Shown here: one piece after another, positions 1-7,002 of the stretch
How positions within the stretch are numbered: the first letter of the stretch is position 1
Layout: each line of letters starts with the position of its first letter
Assembly (NCBI GenBank): GCA_027066725.1
Contig: JAMONC010000111.1
Span: forward strand, 1 to 13,754
From: Desulfobacterales bacterium
GTDB lineage: Bacteria > Desulfobacterota > Dissulfuribacteria > Dissulfuribacterales > JAMONC01
Reading direction: 5' to 3'
DNA: 13,754 nucleotides
The notes under the pieces: model-generated
Told to the model about the DNA's origin: nothing
What the model saw: only the letters and a program-made list of their open reading frames with translations
Databases searched by the model: none
Program-made: the position numbers and the translations under genes

Positions 1-471
1 CTCCCTAACAGATGCACCAATTTGTGCATCATCATAAAGGTCTAAATCCTCTTGTAAGAAATCAATCAACCTACCTTCTTTTTGAAGTAGTCCTAAAAAC
101 TGAACAACTACTGTCTCTGGATCAGGTCCTTGAGGAGCTACAGGCGCTGGGGTAACCTTTAGCTCTTCCTTTTTCTTTTCAACCTTGGGCTTTTCTTCCT
201 TCTTAACCTCTGGCGCTTTCTTTTCTTTTGACACCTTTTTAGTCTTATCAACTCGTTCAAGCTCTTTTAGCCTAGAATTAAAAAGAGAGTTTGTAATAAT
301 AAAAAATATAATTCCAAGTACAGGAGGTGCACCTATAAGGGCTGGACCCATCCAATTCTTTAAAAATTCTTGATGGTAATAGACAACTGCTCCTCCAATT
401 GCTGTTAAGATACCAAAGATAAAAACAGTGATAAAAAATAGTTGAACTCCTACTCCCCTTTTCTGTGACAT
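1..471 (-). CDS. DUF2760 domain membrane protein, N-terminal part (runs off the left edge)
   Basis: This reading frame starts at the ATG at 471-469 and is open to the first base of the window, giving 157 residues without a stop. I translated it by hand. A GAGG-type ribosome site lies just upstream. Residues 10-30 and 43-62 are hydrophobic and form two membrane segments (VQLFFITVFIFGILTAI and GPALIGAPPVLGIIFFII). They are followed by a Lys/Glu/Pro-rich linker at about 70-115. The last 40 residues begin the conserved domain, with PETVVVQFLGLLQKEGRLID and then FLQEDLDLYDDAQIGASVRE. I recognise that block as the start of DUF2760, a family of unknown function common in Deltaproteobacteria and some Gammaproteobacteria. 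The rest of the domain lies outside the window. The protein is probably anchored in the inner membrane with its soluble domain in the cytoplasm, though topology is inferred only. Confidence 0.85.
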   Translation of the reverse strand, partial: MSQKRGVGVQLFFITVFIFGILTAIGGAVVYYHQEFLKNWMGPALIGAPPVLGIIFFIITNSLFNSRLKELERVDKTKKVSKEKKAPEVKKEEKPKVEKKKEELKVTPAPVAPQGPDPETVVVQFLGLLQKEGRLIDFLQEDLDLYDDAQIGASVRE

Positions 472-514
472 TGCTCTTACCTCTTATTTAAATCACTTTT
501 TATTTTATTTATAC

Positions 515-543
515 TTGGATATAAGATCAAAGCGAAGTATAAA
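515..543 (+). promoter_or_regulatory. Candidate sigma70 promoter for the cysteine-cluster gene
   Basis: TTGGAT (515-520), 17 bases, then TATAAA (538-543). The -10 is good and the -35 is weak (three of six matches). Transcription would start near 550 and leave a leader of about 75 bases before the ATG at 625. A perfect TTGACA at 570-575 is an alternative -35, but the bases 17 further on (593-598, GAAATA) make a poor -10. The -10 overlaps that of the divergent promoter. Confidence 0.3.
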
Positions 544-564
544 TATGGGACGATTAAGGGTCAA
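536..564 (-). promoter_or_regulatory. Likely sigma70 promoter for the DUF2760 gene
   Basis: Read on the minus strand: TTGACC (564-559), exactly 17 bases, then TATACT (541-536). Both boxes match consensus at five of six positions with ideal spacing. Transcription would start near 529, giving a leader of about 58 bases before the ATG at 471. It faces and overlaps the plus-strand promoter, so the two probably compete. Confidence 0.55.
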
Positions 565-576
565 GTTTATTGACAT

Positions 577-602
577 AATGAAATAAAAAAATGAAATAAA
601 AA
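577..602 (+). repeat. Two perfect tandem copies of a 13-bp AT-rich unit
   Basis: AATGAAATAAAAA occurs at 577-589 and again at 590-602. It lies in the leader between the promoter region and the ribosome site of the cysteine-cluster gene. A unit this short and AT-rich could come from replication slippage. No function is visible. Confidence 0.6.
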
Positions 603-624
603 ATTTTGACAGAGGAGTGCTTAT

Positions 625-1413
625 ATGGGAAATCAGCCAGAAATCCCTTTTGATAAAGACAAACGTCTAAAAGACGATGATACATTTCAGTTTTCTTGCC
701 ACCCAGGCTTAGAGTGCTTTACAGGCTGCTGTTATGACCTAACCTTAGTCCTTACCCCTTATGATATATTTAGGCTAAAAAAACACTTGGGCATGAGCTC
801 AGATGAATTTTTAAAGAAATATACCACTACACATGTTGGCCCAGAATCAGGACTTCCTGTAGTACAACTTAAGATGGAAGGAAGTTATCAAAAGTGCCCA
901 TTTTTAGATGAAGAAAAGGGATGTATGGTATATGAAGATAGACCTGGTGCCTGTAGGACATATCCTTTAGCAAGGATGGCTGTAAGAAGTAAAGATAAAG
1001 ATGAAGTAGAAGAGTTTTATATGATTATCAAAGACCCAGATTGTCTCGGTTTTAAAGAAAAAAAGATATGGACTGTTAAAGAATGGAAAGAACATGAAGG
1101 CCTTGAGATATATAATCAAATGAATGACCTTTTTGGAGAGCTTCTTCAGGCAAGACAGCAGTCAGGAATAGCATACTTACATGCAGATCAAATAGAGCTA
1201 TTTTATCTTGCATGTTATAATCTAGATGAATTTAAAAAGTTCTTTTTAGAAGGACCTAATCTTGATAGATACATGGAGCCGGAAGAGGTTATTGAAAAGA
1301 TATCAAATGATGATCTAGAACTCTTTAAGTTTGCATTAAATTGGGCAAAAAAGAAGATATTTTCTGGAACTTGTAGTTTTTGTGCACTTAAAGGCAAGTG
1401 TCCTTCAAAGTAG
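625..1413 (+). CDS. YkgJ-family cysteine-cluster protein (putative metal/Fe-S binding)
   Basis: The protein has 262 residues and starts with ATG at 625 behind a clear GAGGAG ribosome site at 612-617. The N-terminal half carries the CxxCxxCC-type signature (Pfam PF03692 family): C25, C31, C35-C36 in SCHPGLECFTGCC, then C91 and C100 in CPFLDEEKGC, and C110 in RPGACRTYPL. Further cysteines lie at 140 and 197, and a C-terminal CxxCx5C group at 250, 253 and 259. Family members are thought to bind zinc or an iron-sulfur cluster, but no reaction is established, and older names such as 'Fe-S oxidoreductase' are not well founded. There is no signal peptide or membrane segment, so it is probably cytoplasmic. 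It stands alone, convergent with the MFS gene 11 bases downstream and divergent from the DUF2760 gene. Confidence 0.88.
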   Translation: MGNQPEIPFDKDKRLKDDDTFQFSCHPGLECFTGCCYDLTLVLTPYDIFRLKKHLGMSSDEFLKKYTTTHVGPESGLPVVQLKMEGSYQKCPFLDEEKGCMVYEDRPGACRTYPLARMAVRSKDKDEVEEFYMIIKDPDCLGFKEKKIWTVKEWKEHEGLEIYNQMNDLFGELLQARQQSGIAYLHADQIELFYLACYNLDEFKKFFLEGPNLDRYMEPEEVIEKISNDDLELFKFALNWAKKKIFSGTCSFCALKGKCPSK

Positions 1414-1424
1414 AAGGATTATGG

Positions 1425-2636
1425 TTATAGTCCAGAATTTAGCTCCTCTAACTGTTTTTTAGAGGGGATTAAACGCGCAGTTATAAACATAAAAAGAGCA
1501 ACTATTGCGCATATAAAAAATACCCATGGATAGCCATATTTAACCCATATAATACCTGCTATTGCAGGTGCCATCATAGAAACAACGTGTTCAAGGGAAA
1601 AACTTGTAGATATACAAGCTGTTAACTCCTCTGCACCCTCTACAATCTTAGATAGATAAGTTACATGTGCAGATCTTAAAAAAAATAGACTATCATCTAA
1701 GATATAGCAGGCATATAAACTTGGAATTACTAAATAAGCTGGCAGAATTTTATTAGCAAGTCCGTAAAAACCACATATTATCATAAGAGAAATTGCATCA
1801 AATGATAATACAACTTTTTCTCCAAATTTATCTATCATTCGTCCTAAAATAGGCTTAAGTGCTATACCAACTGCTGAAGAGATTATAAGTAATTTAGCCA
1901 TTTGAGGTGCACTTTGATTATATATCCTAATTAATACCCAAGGACCAAAGACTAAAAATATCTGTTTTCTAACCCCAAACAATATTGCTAACATATAAAA
2001 CAAGCTATATTTCTTCTTAAATACAAATTTTTTTCTGTGAATAGCAGTATGGGCTTGATCCTTTAAAAAGAAGACTGAAACAGCAGAAAGTAAGGTTATA
2101 ACAGCAGCCAGATAATATAACTCGTCATATCCAAATCCAAAATGATCCATTCCTATCCATATGATTATCGCCCCAACAATTGTACCAAAACTCCTAAGAC
2201 TCCTTACAATACCAAATATCTTACCTCGAGTAACAGGAGTGCTTAAGGCTACTGAAAAACTCTCTCTAATAGTCATAACAACATGTGCACCAACAGACCA
2301 TACAAACAGCCAAAAGGTAACTGCTATTACCCCAGGGGCAAGAGTAGCTGCTCCCCATATGCCTACTGCAATAAGACACGTGGCTGCTATTAATATGCTT
2401 CTTTCACCAATATTAGAAAGAGGGGCTAAAAGAAGGATTAAAAGTGCACCAGGAAGCTCCCTAATCGTCTCTATAAAACCACGGCTTGAAGCAGAAATAT
2501 TATAAATATCAGAAAGGAAATTATTAAGACTCCCAAAAAATATACCAGTTGCTGCAGCCCCTAAAAATGTGGACAACAAGAAGAAAATAATCTGACGGTC
2601 TCTTAAAAACCTTTCTTTAATAACATGGTTATTCAT
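1425..2636 (-). CDS. MFS transporter
   Basis: This 403-residue protein has about 12 hydrophobic segments split by a basic central loop near residues 191-210, the usual length and layout for the major facilitator superfamily. Typical elements include the R-SLRSFGTIVGAIIIW stretch at 145-160 and the LKPILGRMIDKFGEK loop at 260-274, which matches the GxxxD-(R/K) signature between TM8 and TM9. It is an inner-membrane secondary transporter; the substrate cannot be told from sequence. Its ATG (2636-2634) overlaps the TAA stop of ispF by one base (TAATG), and there is only a weak ribosome site, so it is probably translationally coupled to ispF on one mRNA. It ends 11 bases from the convergent cysteine-cluster gene, and I see no strong terminator between them. 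Confidence 0.85.
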   Translation of the reverse strand: MNNHVIKERFLRDRQIIFFLLSTFLGAAATGIFFGSLNNFLSDIYNISASSRGFIETIRELPGALLILLLAPLSNIGERSILIAATCLIAVGIWGAATLAPGVIAVTFWLFVWSVGAHVVMTIRESFSVALSTPVTRGKIFGIVRSLRSFGTIVGAIIIWIGMDHFGFGYDELYYLAAVITLLSAVSVFFLKDQAHTAIHRKKFVFKKKYSLFYMLAILFGVRKQIFLVFGPWVLIRIYNQSAPQMAKLLIISSAVGIALKPILGRMIDKFGEKVVLSFDAISLMIICGFYGLANKILPAYLVIPSLYACYILDDSLFFLRSAHVTYLSKIVEGAEELTACISTSFSLEHVVSMMAPAIAGIIWVKYGYPWVFFICAIVALFMFITARLIPSKKQLEELNSGL

Positions 2637-3139
2637 TACTCATATCTTATAAGGCAAACAGCATAAGCTGCCATTGCCTTACCCTCTCCTATAATACCAA
2701 GCCCTTCTGTAGTTGTAGCCTTTATGCTTACTTGGGAGATATCTATATTGCATGTGTTTGAGATATTCTCTCTCATTTTTTCTATATATGGAGAAACCTT
2801 AGGGGCTTGGGCAACTAAGGTAAGATCAATATTTACAATCTGCCATCTTTGTTCTTTTAGTATTTCTAGCACGTTTGATAAAAGAATGAGACTCGAAATA
2901 TCCTTATAGGTAGGATCTGTATCAGGGAACAATCTACCTATGTCTCCCAAAGAAGATGCCCCAAGAAGTGCATCTATAAGGGCATGGATCATTACATCTG
3001 CATCAGAATGGCCTAATAGTCCCTTTTTATAAGGGATATCAACTCCACAAAGTATTAGTTTCCTTCCTGTCTCTAGTCTATGGACATCATAACCAAAACC
3101 CACTCTAAAAGGGAAAAGAGATTCTTTAGACTTAGGCAT
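2636..3139 (-). CDS. ispF: 2-C-methyl-D-erythritol 2,4-cyclodiphosphate synthase
   Basis: IspF converts 4-diphosphocytidyl-methylerythritol 2-phosphate to methylerythritol 2,4-cyclodiphosphate with release of CMP, in the non-mevalonate isoprenoid pathway. It is a cytoplasmic homotrimer with a bound zinc. With the start used here the protein has 167 residues, close to the usual 157-160. Family landmarks are all present: GFGYDVHRL with D18 and H20, LLGHSDADVMIHALIDALLG with H52 as third metal ligand, GDIGRLFPDTDP at 65-76, and ATTTEGLG at 141-148. I chose the ATG at 3139-3137 because GGGGG lies five bases upstream. The in-frame ATG at 3151 lacks a ribosome site, and a longer frame back to 3247 would translate the tRNA gene (its first residues, MPRLKSRVRIPFPAPEDE, are tRNA sequence). 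No ispD partner is nearby. Confidence 0.95.
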   Translation of the reverse strand: MPKSKESLFPFRVGFGYDVHRLETGRKLILCGVDIPYKKGLLGHSDADVMIHALIDALLGASSLGDIGRLFPDTDPTYKDISSLILLSNVLEILKEQRWQIVNIDLTLVAQAPKVSPYIEKMRENISNTCNIDISQVSIKATTTEGLGIIGEGKAMAAYAVCLIRYE

Positions 3140-3162
3140 AAATGCCCCCATAATGGATAAAT

Positions 3163-3190
3163 AAAAAAACGGAGGAAAAACCTCCGTTTT
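3163..3190 (-). terminator. Intrinsic terminator after tRNA-Gly
   Basis: A ten-base-pair stem is formed by AAAACGGAGG (minus strand, 3190-3181 by complement) and CCTCCGTTTT, with a five-base loop. Six of the pairs are the GC-rich core. On the minus strand it is followed by a run of seven T. It begins 13 bases after the tRNA 3' end. On the plus strand it is followed by TTTTATTTT, so it could also act the other way, but no plus-strand gene leads into it. Confidence 0.85.
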
Positions 3191-3202
3191 ATTTTCATCT
3201 TC

Positions 3203-3277
<75 letters not shown>

Positions 3278-3299
3278 CCTTCTTCTTTTTGCGTCCAAA

Positions 3300-3328
3300 A
3301 TAATAAATATGGTCGTGCTATATGTCAA
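3300..3328 (-). promoter_or_regulatory. Sigma70 promoter of tRNA-Gly
   Basis: On the minus strand: a perfect TTGACA (3328-3323), exactly 17 bases, then TATTAT (3305-3300, five of six). Transcription should start near 3293, about 16 bases before the mature tRNA 5' end. This is the best promoter match in the window, as expected for a stable RNA gene. Confidence 0.75.
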
Positions 3329-3364
3329 GAGGATTTATGTAAAAGTAAATAAAATACATTAATC

Positions 3365-4168
3365 TCAATAGATAATAAGCCCTGCATAGCCAACTACCTG
3401 GCTATAACTACCATTTATATCGCCACTTGTAGCATATTTAACCAGTTCTGCCTTTGTTGCACCAAGATCTAGCGCAGCTACTAAAGTAACAGTAGTTGGG
3501 ATCACTCCGCACATAGTGATATTGTTTGCCCTAACTGTTGTTAAAAGCCCCTTTGGATCAAGGGCTAAGATACGCTCTATTGCAAGACGATCCTTTGCCT
3601 CTGCTTGATCTACAGGTTCATAGTGGGTCATATCTGTACTTGCTACAATTAAAACTTTATAAGACGTATCCTTTATAGCTTTTGAAATAGAAAGTCCTAT
3701 TTGTTCACATTCAGCATAGTTAAAGCCTGCTAAGCATATAGGAACAATAGAAACATTTGGATTTCTCTTTTGCAAAAAAGGAACTTGTACTTCTAGTGAA
3801 TGCTCATAAAGATGTGCCTGTATGTCTTCTTCCAAAAAGGGGCAAATATCAACTATATATCTGGCTAGATCTTCTCTAATAGGAACAAGCCCTAAAGGTG
3901 TACTCCATGCACCCTTTACCATCACTGCACCAGGAGCGCCAATTCCGGTATGACTTGGCCCAATAATTATAACTGTATCAGGCACCCTCACCCTTGCATA
4001 TACTGCACCTGCAACATGACCAGAATATATATATCCTGCATGAGGACTAACAACAGCAATTGCATCTTGAACAGGGGCACGGGTTGTTAATAAATAATCA
4101 AGTTGACGACTAAGCCTTTGGGGATCTTCATCATAAAATTGGTTTGCAACTGCTGGTGGTCTTATCAT
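3365..4168 (-). CDS. amrB: AmmeMemoRadiSam system protein B (MEMO1-like)
   Basis: The 267-residue protein matches the MEMO1 family along its whole length. It starts MIRPPAVANQFYD, the common N-terminus of bacterial members. It then has PHAGYIYSG (H43), IIIGPSHTG (H73), the YEHSLEVQVPFL block (H123), VASTDMTHYEP (179-185) and TMCG (C220). H43, H73 and C220 correspond to the three metal ligands described for human MEMO1 (H49, H81, C244). The fold is related to extradiol dioxygenases. The bacterial function is unknown; members are usually encoded with an AMMECR1-domain protein and a radical SAM protein, neither of which is in this window. It is probably cytoplasmic. The gene has its own upstream region and a good promoter candidate. 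Its DNA looks clearly richer in G+C than the genes that follow. Confidence 0.93.
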   Translation of the reverse strand: MIRPPAVANQFYDEDPQRLSRQLDYLLTTRAPVQDAIAVVSPHAGYIYSGHVAGAVYARVRVPDTVIIIGPSHTGIGAPGAVMVKGAWSTPLGLVPIREDLARYIVDICPFLEEDIQAHLYEHSLEVQVPFLQKRNPNVSIVPICLAGFNYAECEQIGLSISKAIKDTSYKVLIVASTDMTHYEPVDQAEAKDRLAIERILALDPKGLLTTVRANNITMCGVIPTTVTLVAALDLGATKAELVKYATSGDINGSYSQVVGYAGLIIY

Positions 4169-4257
4169 AATGAAACTCCATACTTAACTTGTCAAAATAA
4201 AAATATCGTTTGTAATTATATTGGTGAAAATTATAAATCACATGATTATAATATTTT

Positions 4258-4287
4258 AGCATATGAAAATTTAACAATTTTTGTCAA
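4258..4287 (-). promoter_or_regulatory. Candidate sigma70 promoter for amrB
   Basis: On the minus strand: perfect TTGACA (4287-4282), 18 bases, then TATGCT (4263-4258, four of six). The transcript would start about 80 bases before the ATG at 4168. A second TTGACA (4195-4190) is too close to the start codon to serve amrB. The 239-base gap 4169-4407 is extremely AT-rich, includes the palindrome AATTATATAATT at 4323-4334, and holds no gene that I can support. Confidence 0.45.
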
Positions 4288-4369
4288 GTAATAAAAATAT
4301 ATTTTATAAAGATATCTTAGTTAATTATATAATTTTTTTATATATACTTAGAGTTTGCGTTTATTGAAG

Positions 4370-4398
4370 TTAACCTTGTACAACTAACTTTATATAAC
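4370..4398 (+). promoter_or_regulatory. Weak candidate promoter for the BirA-to-XerD operon
   Basis: TTAACC (4370-4375, four of six), 17 bases, TATAAC (4393-4398, five of six). The start would fall near 4405, only about three bases before the ATG at 4408. An alternative -10, TATACT at 4343-4348, lacks a convincing -35. The region is so AT-rich that chance matches are likely. Confidence 0.22.
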
Positions 4399-4407
4399 AA
4401 CATAAAA

Positions 4408-5319
4408 ATGGAAAAACTATATAATGAATATCACTTAAAAAGACTTATAAAATATTTCTTAATAAGAGATAAGAAATATACAAAACATCCAATATTAGAA
4501 AAATATTCTTACGAAATCATTAGAAGAGGCTCAGATATTGGTACACAAATAACTCTGTTAAACACGTGTACAAGACTTATGCCTATTGCTCAAAAAGAAA
4601 TATTAGAATTAGATACAAAAAGTCAAGACTTAGCCTCTGGCAAAATATGGATTGCACAAAGTCTTACACATGCAAAAGGAAGAGCTAGTAGAAAATGGTG
4701 GGCTCCAAATGGTGGTATATATATGTGTATAGCAATATCCCCTCTTTTGCTACCTGAACATTGGGGACTGTATAGTATTGCTATGGGAGTATCCATCTGT
4801 GAAGCACTTTCTTTTTGGGGATTTAGTGCTCACATAAGATGGATAAACGATGTGTTAATAGATAACAAAAAAGTAGCAGGTGTCCTATCTCAAAGTTTTA
4901 ATACCCCTAATACATTATCTACTTACATACTTTTTGGGATAGGTATAAACGTAAATATAACTCACTTTCCCAAAGATATATCCAATATAGCAACATCCTT
5001 AAGACTTAAATCTAACAAAAGACTACCACACATGAGATTAACTGCCCATGTTATATCAAGAATAATTTGGAATTTTGGGCTTACACATTTTTGGGAAGCT
5101 AGATTTTTAAATGAAGAAATATCTTTTAATCCATTAATATCATCATTTAAAAGATTCTCTGATACTATTGGTAAAAAAGTAATATTTGGATATGATGTAG
5201 AAAAGAAACCGGAATTAAAGGCATTAGTAGAAGACATAGATCAATTTGGGAGATTGAAACTTTTATTAAAAAATGGACAATCTTTAGTGGTAAATGCAGG
5301 AGAAATAAGATACCTTTAA
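4408..5319 (+). CDS. birA: Divergent BirA-like biotin--[acetyl-CoA-carboxylase] ligase
   Basis: Biotin protein ligases make biotinyl-AMP and pass biotin to a lysine on carboxylase carrier domains in the cytoplasm. In this 303-residue protein the catalytic core is recognisable from about residue 45. It has an ST-like segment (LNTCTRLMPIAQ, 51-62), HAKGRASRKWWAPNGGIYMC (88-107), IRWINDVLIDNKKVAGVL (143-160) and FGIGINVN (176-183), then a C-terminal SH3-like domain ending AGEIRYL. Two usual motifs are altered: the GRGRRG nucleotide loop reads AKGRAS before RKW, and the KWPND motif reads RWIND, so the lysine equivalent to E. coli K183 is arginine (R144). The first 45 residues are basic and do not resemble the BirA DNA-binding helix-turn-helix, so a repressor role is not supported. 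The ATG at 4408 has no visible ribosome site, but I see no better start. It is the first of six close plus-strand genes. Confidence 0.78.
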   Translation: MEKLYNEYHLKRLIKYFLIRDKKYTKHPILEKYSYEIIRRGSDIGTQITLLNTCTRLMPIAQKEILELDTKSQDLASGKIWIAQSLTHAKGRASRKWWAPNGGIYMCIAISPLLLPEHWGLYSIAMGVSICEALSFWGFSAHIRWINDVLIDNKKVAGVLSQSFNTPNTLSTYILFGIGINVNITHFPKDISNIATSLRLKSNKRLPHMRLTAHVISRIIWNFGLTHFWEARFLNEEISFNPLISSFKRFSDTIGKKVIFGYDVEKKPELKALVEDIDQFGRLKLLLKNGQSLVVNAGEIRYL

Positions 5320-5345
5320 AAAATAAAAAGTAAAAAAAACAAAAT

Positions 5346-5852
5346 ATGATAATAAAAAATAAAAAGACAATAGATATTAATAAACAAGTAGCAGAGGAAG
5401 TCTTTTTAATAGAACACTCTGGAGAATTACCTGAATTAGCTTTTTACAATTCTATCTACTACTTATGCGAGGATAAAGAAGGTCCAAGGGTTAAACTTTC
5501 AGAAGAAGATCTTTTGTCTCTAAAAAAAGCAGTGATAAAACAATACTTAAGAATAATAAAAAGAGATCTCACCCCATCTAATAAAAATAAAAGGATATAT
5601 AGGGGAATTGAACGGGCTTGGATCAATTGGAACCGTCTTTTAAATTTTACAAATAAATTTAATCTAGATATATCTGAGGCTAAAAAAACAGTAAAAAGTC
5701 AATTAATTAATTTCTTAGAAAACGAGATAAAAGAATCCCTTACAAAAGGAAACATTAATCTAAATATTTCTAAAGAAGAACTAATAAATTTTTTAAAAAG
5801 CTTAGGGATAGAAGACATAACAATAAAACAACTTATAAAAAGATTATATTAG
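5346..5852 (+). CDS. Unrecognised charged helical protein
   Basis: A 168-residue protein 26 bases after the birA stop. I do not recognise a named family. It has no signal peptide, membrane segment or cysteine cluster, and is rich in Lys, Glu, Ile and Asn. Two parts look conserved in character: HSGELPELAFYNSIYYLCED (24-43), and RIIKRDLTP (69-77) through YRGIERAWINWNRLLNF (85-101), which is unusually rich in aromatic and arginine residues. The C-terminal third (110-168) looks like short amphipathic helices. A cytoplasmic, all-helical protein is likely. The start lacks a ribosome site (only A-rich sequence upstream), so translation may depend on coupling to birA or on the unstructured leader. 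The long uninterrupted frame, the operon position and codon use like its neighbours support a real gene. Confidence 0.75.
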   Translation: MIIKNKKTIDINKQVAEEVFLIEHSGELPELAFYNSIYYLCEDKEGPRVKLSEEDLLSLKKAVIKQYLRIIKRDLTPSNKNKRIYRGIERAWINWNRLLNFTNKFNLDISEAKKTVKSQLINFLENEIKESLTKGNINLNISKEELINFLKSLGIEDITIKQLIKRLY

Positions 5853-5880
5853 TTTTAAATATTTAAAAAGAGGTTTTTTA

Positions 5881-6960
5881 ATGTTCCCAAATGACATGGG
5901 CTATAGTGATTGGGTTGTATTATTACTTTCTACTGCACTTGCAGGACTTATACTTATATTGGGACTAGTTCTTTTTTTACCCTTTTTTGAACCTATATGT
6001 TGGGCTATTATATTAGCTCTTTTTTTCTATCCTATTTATAAAAGACTACTTAAGCTTTTAAAAGGTTTAGACAGTCTTTGTTCTCTTTTGATGTGTATAC
6101 TGATAGTCTTATTTATTATAATACCAGTATTTGCCCTCTTAGGTAGTGTTACATCAGAACTTATAAAAGTATATCATCAAATACAAACTCTTATTCAAAA
6201 TGGAGGATTAAGCTTTAGTACTCAATCTGCTAACACTACTCTTGTTCATAAATTAATAACATGGGTTACTTCATTAGTTAAAGCCCATCAAACCACAATA
6301 GAACAACTTCTAAATACCATAACTAAAAGAATGGGGGACTTCTTCTTAAAACAAGGAACTGCGGTATTTAAAAATGTGGCTACTGTAGTATTTAAAGCAG
6401 CACTTATGTTAGTCACTCTCTATTATTTTTTTAGAGATGGAGAAAAGATGCTAGCTACCTTTAAGCAATTGTTACCACTTCCTCCTAAGCTAGCAGATAA
6501 TTTTATGGATATTACTCACGATGTGCTTTCTGCAACACTTTATGGCAACATCTTAACGGCAGTTATACAAGGTGGATTAGGTATATTTATACTATGGATT
6601 CTTAACTTTTCTGCCCCTTTTTTGTGGGGTATGATAATGGGAATAGCAACATTTATTCCTATGGTAGGTACTGCTATTGTATGGGTACCTGCTACATTAT
6701 ACCTCTTTTCTACAGGACTATATCTAAAAGGCGCTATACTATTGGCATTTTCTCTAGCTATAATATCTCAAATAGATTACTTTTTAAGACCTTACCTGAT
6801 AAGTGGAAAAACACAGATACATACTCTATTTCTATTTTTTAGTATACTTGGTGGGTTAAATGTGTTTGGTATGTTAGGATTGGTATTAGGTCCCTTGCTT
6901 TTAGCTCTATGTGTATCAATATTAGAAATATACAGAAAGAACTTCTTAAAAAGAATCTGA
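5881..6960 (+). CDS. AI-2E family (PerM/YdiK-type) membrane protein
   Basis: This 359-residue inner-membrane protein has the layout of the AI-2E exporter/PerM family (PF01594), which runs about 340-370 residues. Two or three helices lie at 12-50 and 66-90. A long hydrophilic segment spans 92-160. A further helix at 163-184 ends in YYFFRDGEKM, and a cluster of helices follows from 215. Signature stretches include FIPMVGTAIVWVPATLYL (258-275), DYFLRPYLISGKTQIH (299-314), and GMLGLVLGPLLLALCVSILE (330-349). A few members export autoinducer-2, others act as Na+/H+ antiporters, and most have no known substrate, so quorum-sensing export should not be assumed. An AGAGG ribosome site precedes the ATG. 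The gene begins 28 bases after its upstream neighbour. Confidence 0.9.
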   Translation: MFPNDMGYSDWVVLLLSTALAGLILILGLVLFLPFFEPICWAIILALFFYPIYKRLLKLLKGLDSLCSLLMCILIVLFIIIPVFALLGSVTSELIKVYHQIQTLIQNGGLSFSTQSANTTLVHKLITWVTSLVKAHQTTIEQLLNTITKRMGDFFLKQGTAVFKNVATVVFKAALMLVTLYYFFRDGEKMLATFKQLLPLPPKLADNFMDITHDVLSATLYGNILTAVIQGGLGIFILWILNFSAPFLWGMIMGIATFIPMVGTAIVWVPATLYLFSTGLYLKGAILLAFSLAIISQIDYFLRPYLISGKTQIHTLFLFFSILGGLNVFGMLGLVLGPLLLALCVSILEIYRKNFLKRI

Positions 6961-7002
6961 GTATTCCTTTAGCCTACAAATTTTTAATCTGTTGGAGCAA
7001 AT

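Noticed and set aside
185..373. Plus-strand frame rich in Ser and Phe
   Set aside because: It is the antisense shadow of the Lys/Glu-rich linker and membrane segment of the DUF2760 protein, which has a recognised domain, promoter and ribosome site.
1401..1418. Hairpin TCCTTC/GAAGGA spanning the stop of the cysteine-cluster gene
   Set aside because: Six pairs with no following U tract; could be weak, but I cannot support it as a terminator.
1445..1465. Stem CCTCTAA/TTAGAGG near the 3' end of the MFS gene
   Set aside because: It lies inside coding sequence and has no U tract on either strand.
4103..4291. Small plus-strand frame of 62 codons over the amrB start and the following gap
   Set aside because: It is mostly antisense to amrB, has no ribosome site and its AT-rich tail looks like non-coding sequence.
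5881..6960. Quorum-sensing (AI-2 export) role for the membrane protein
   Set aside because: The family name does not establish the substrate, and no luxS or other AI-2 gene is in the window.
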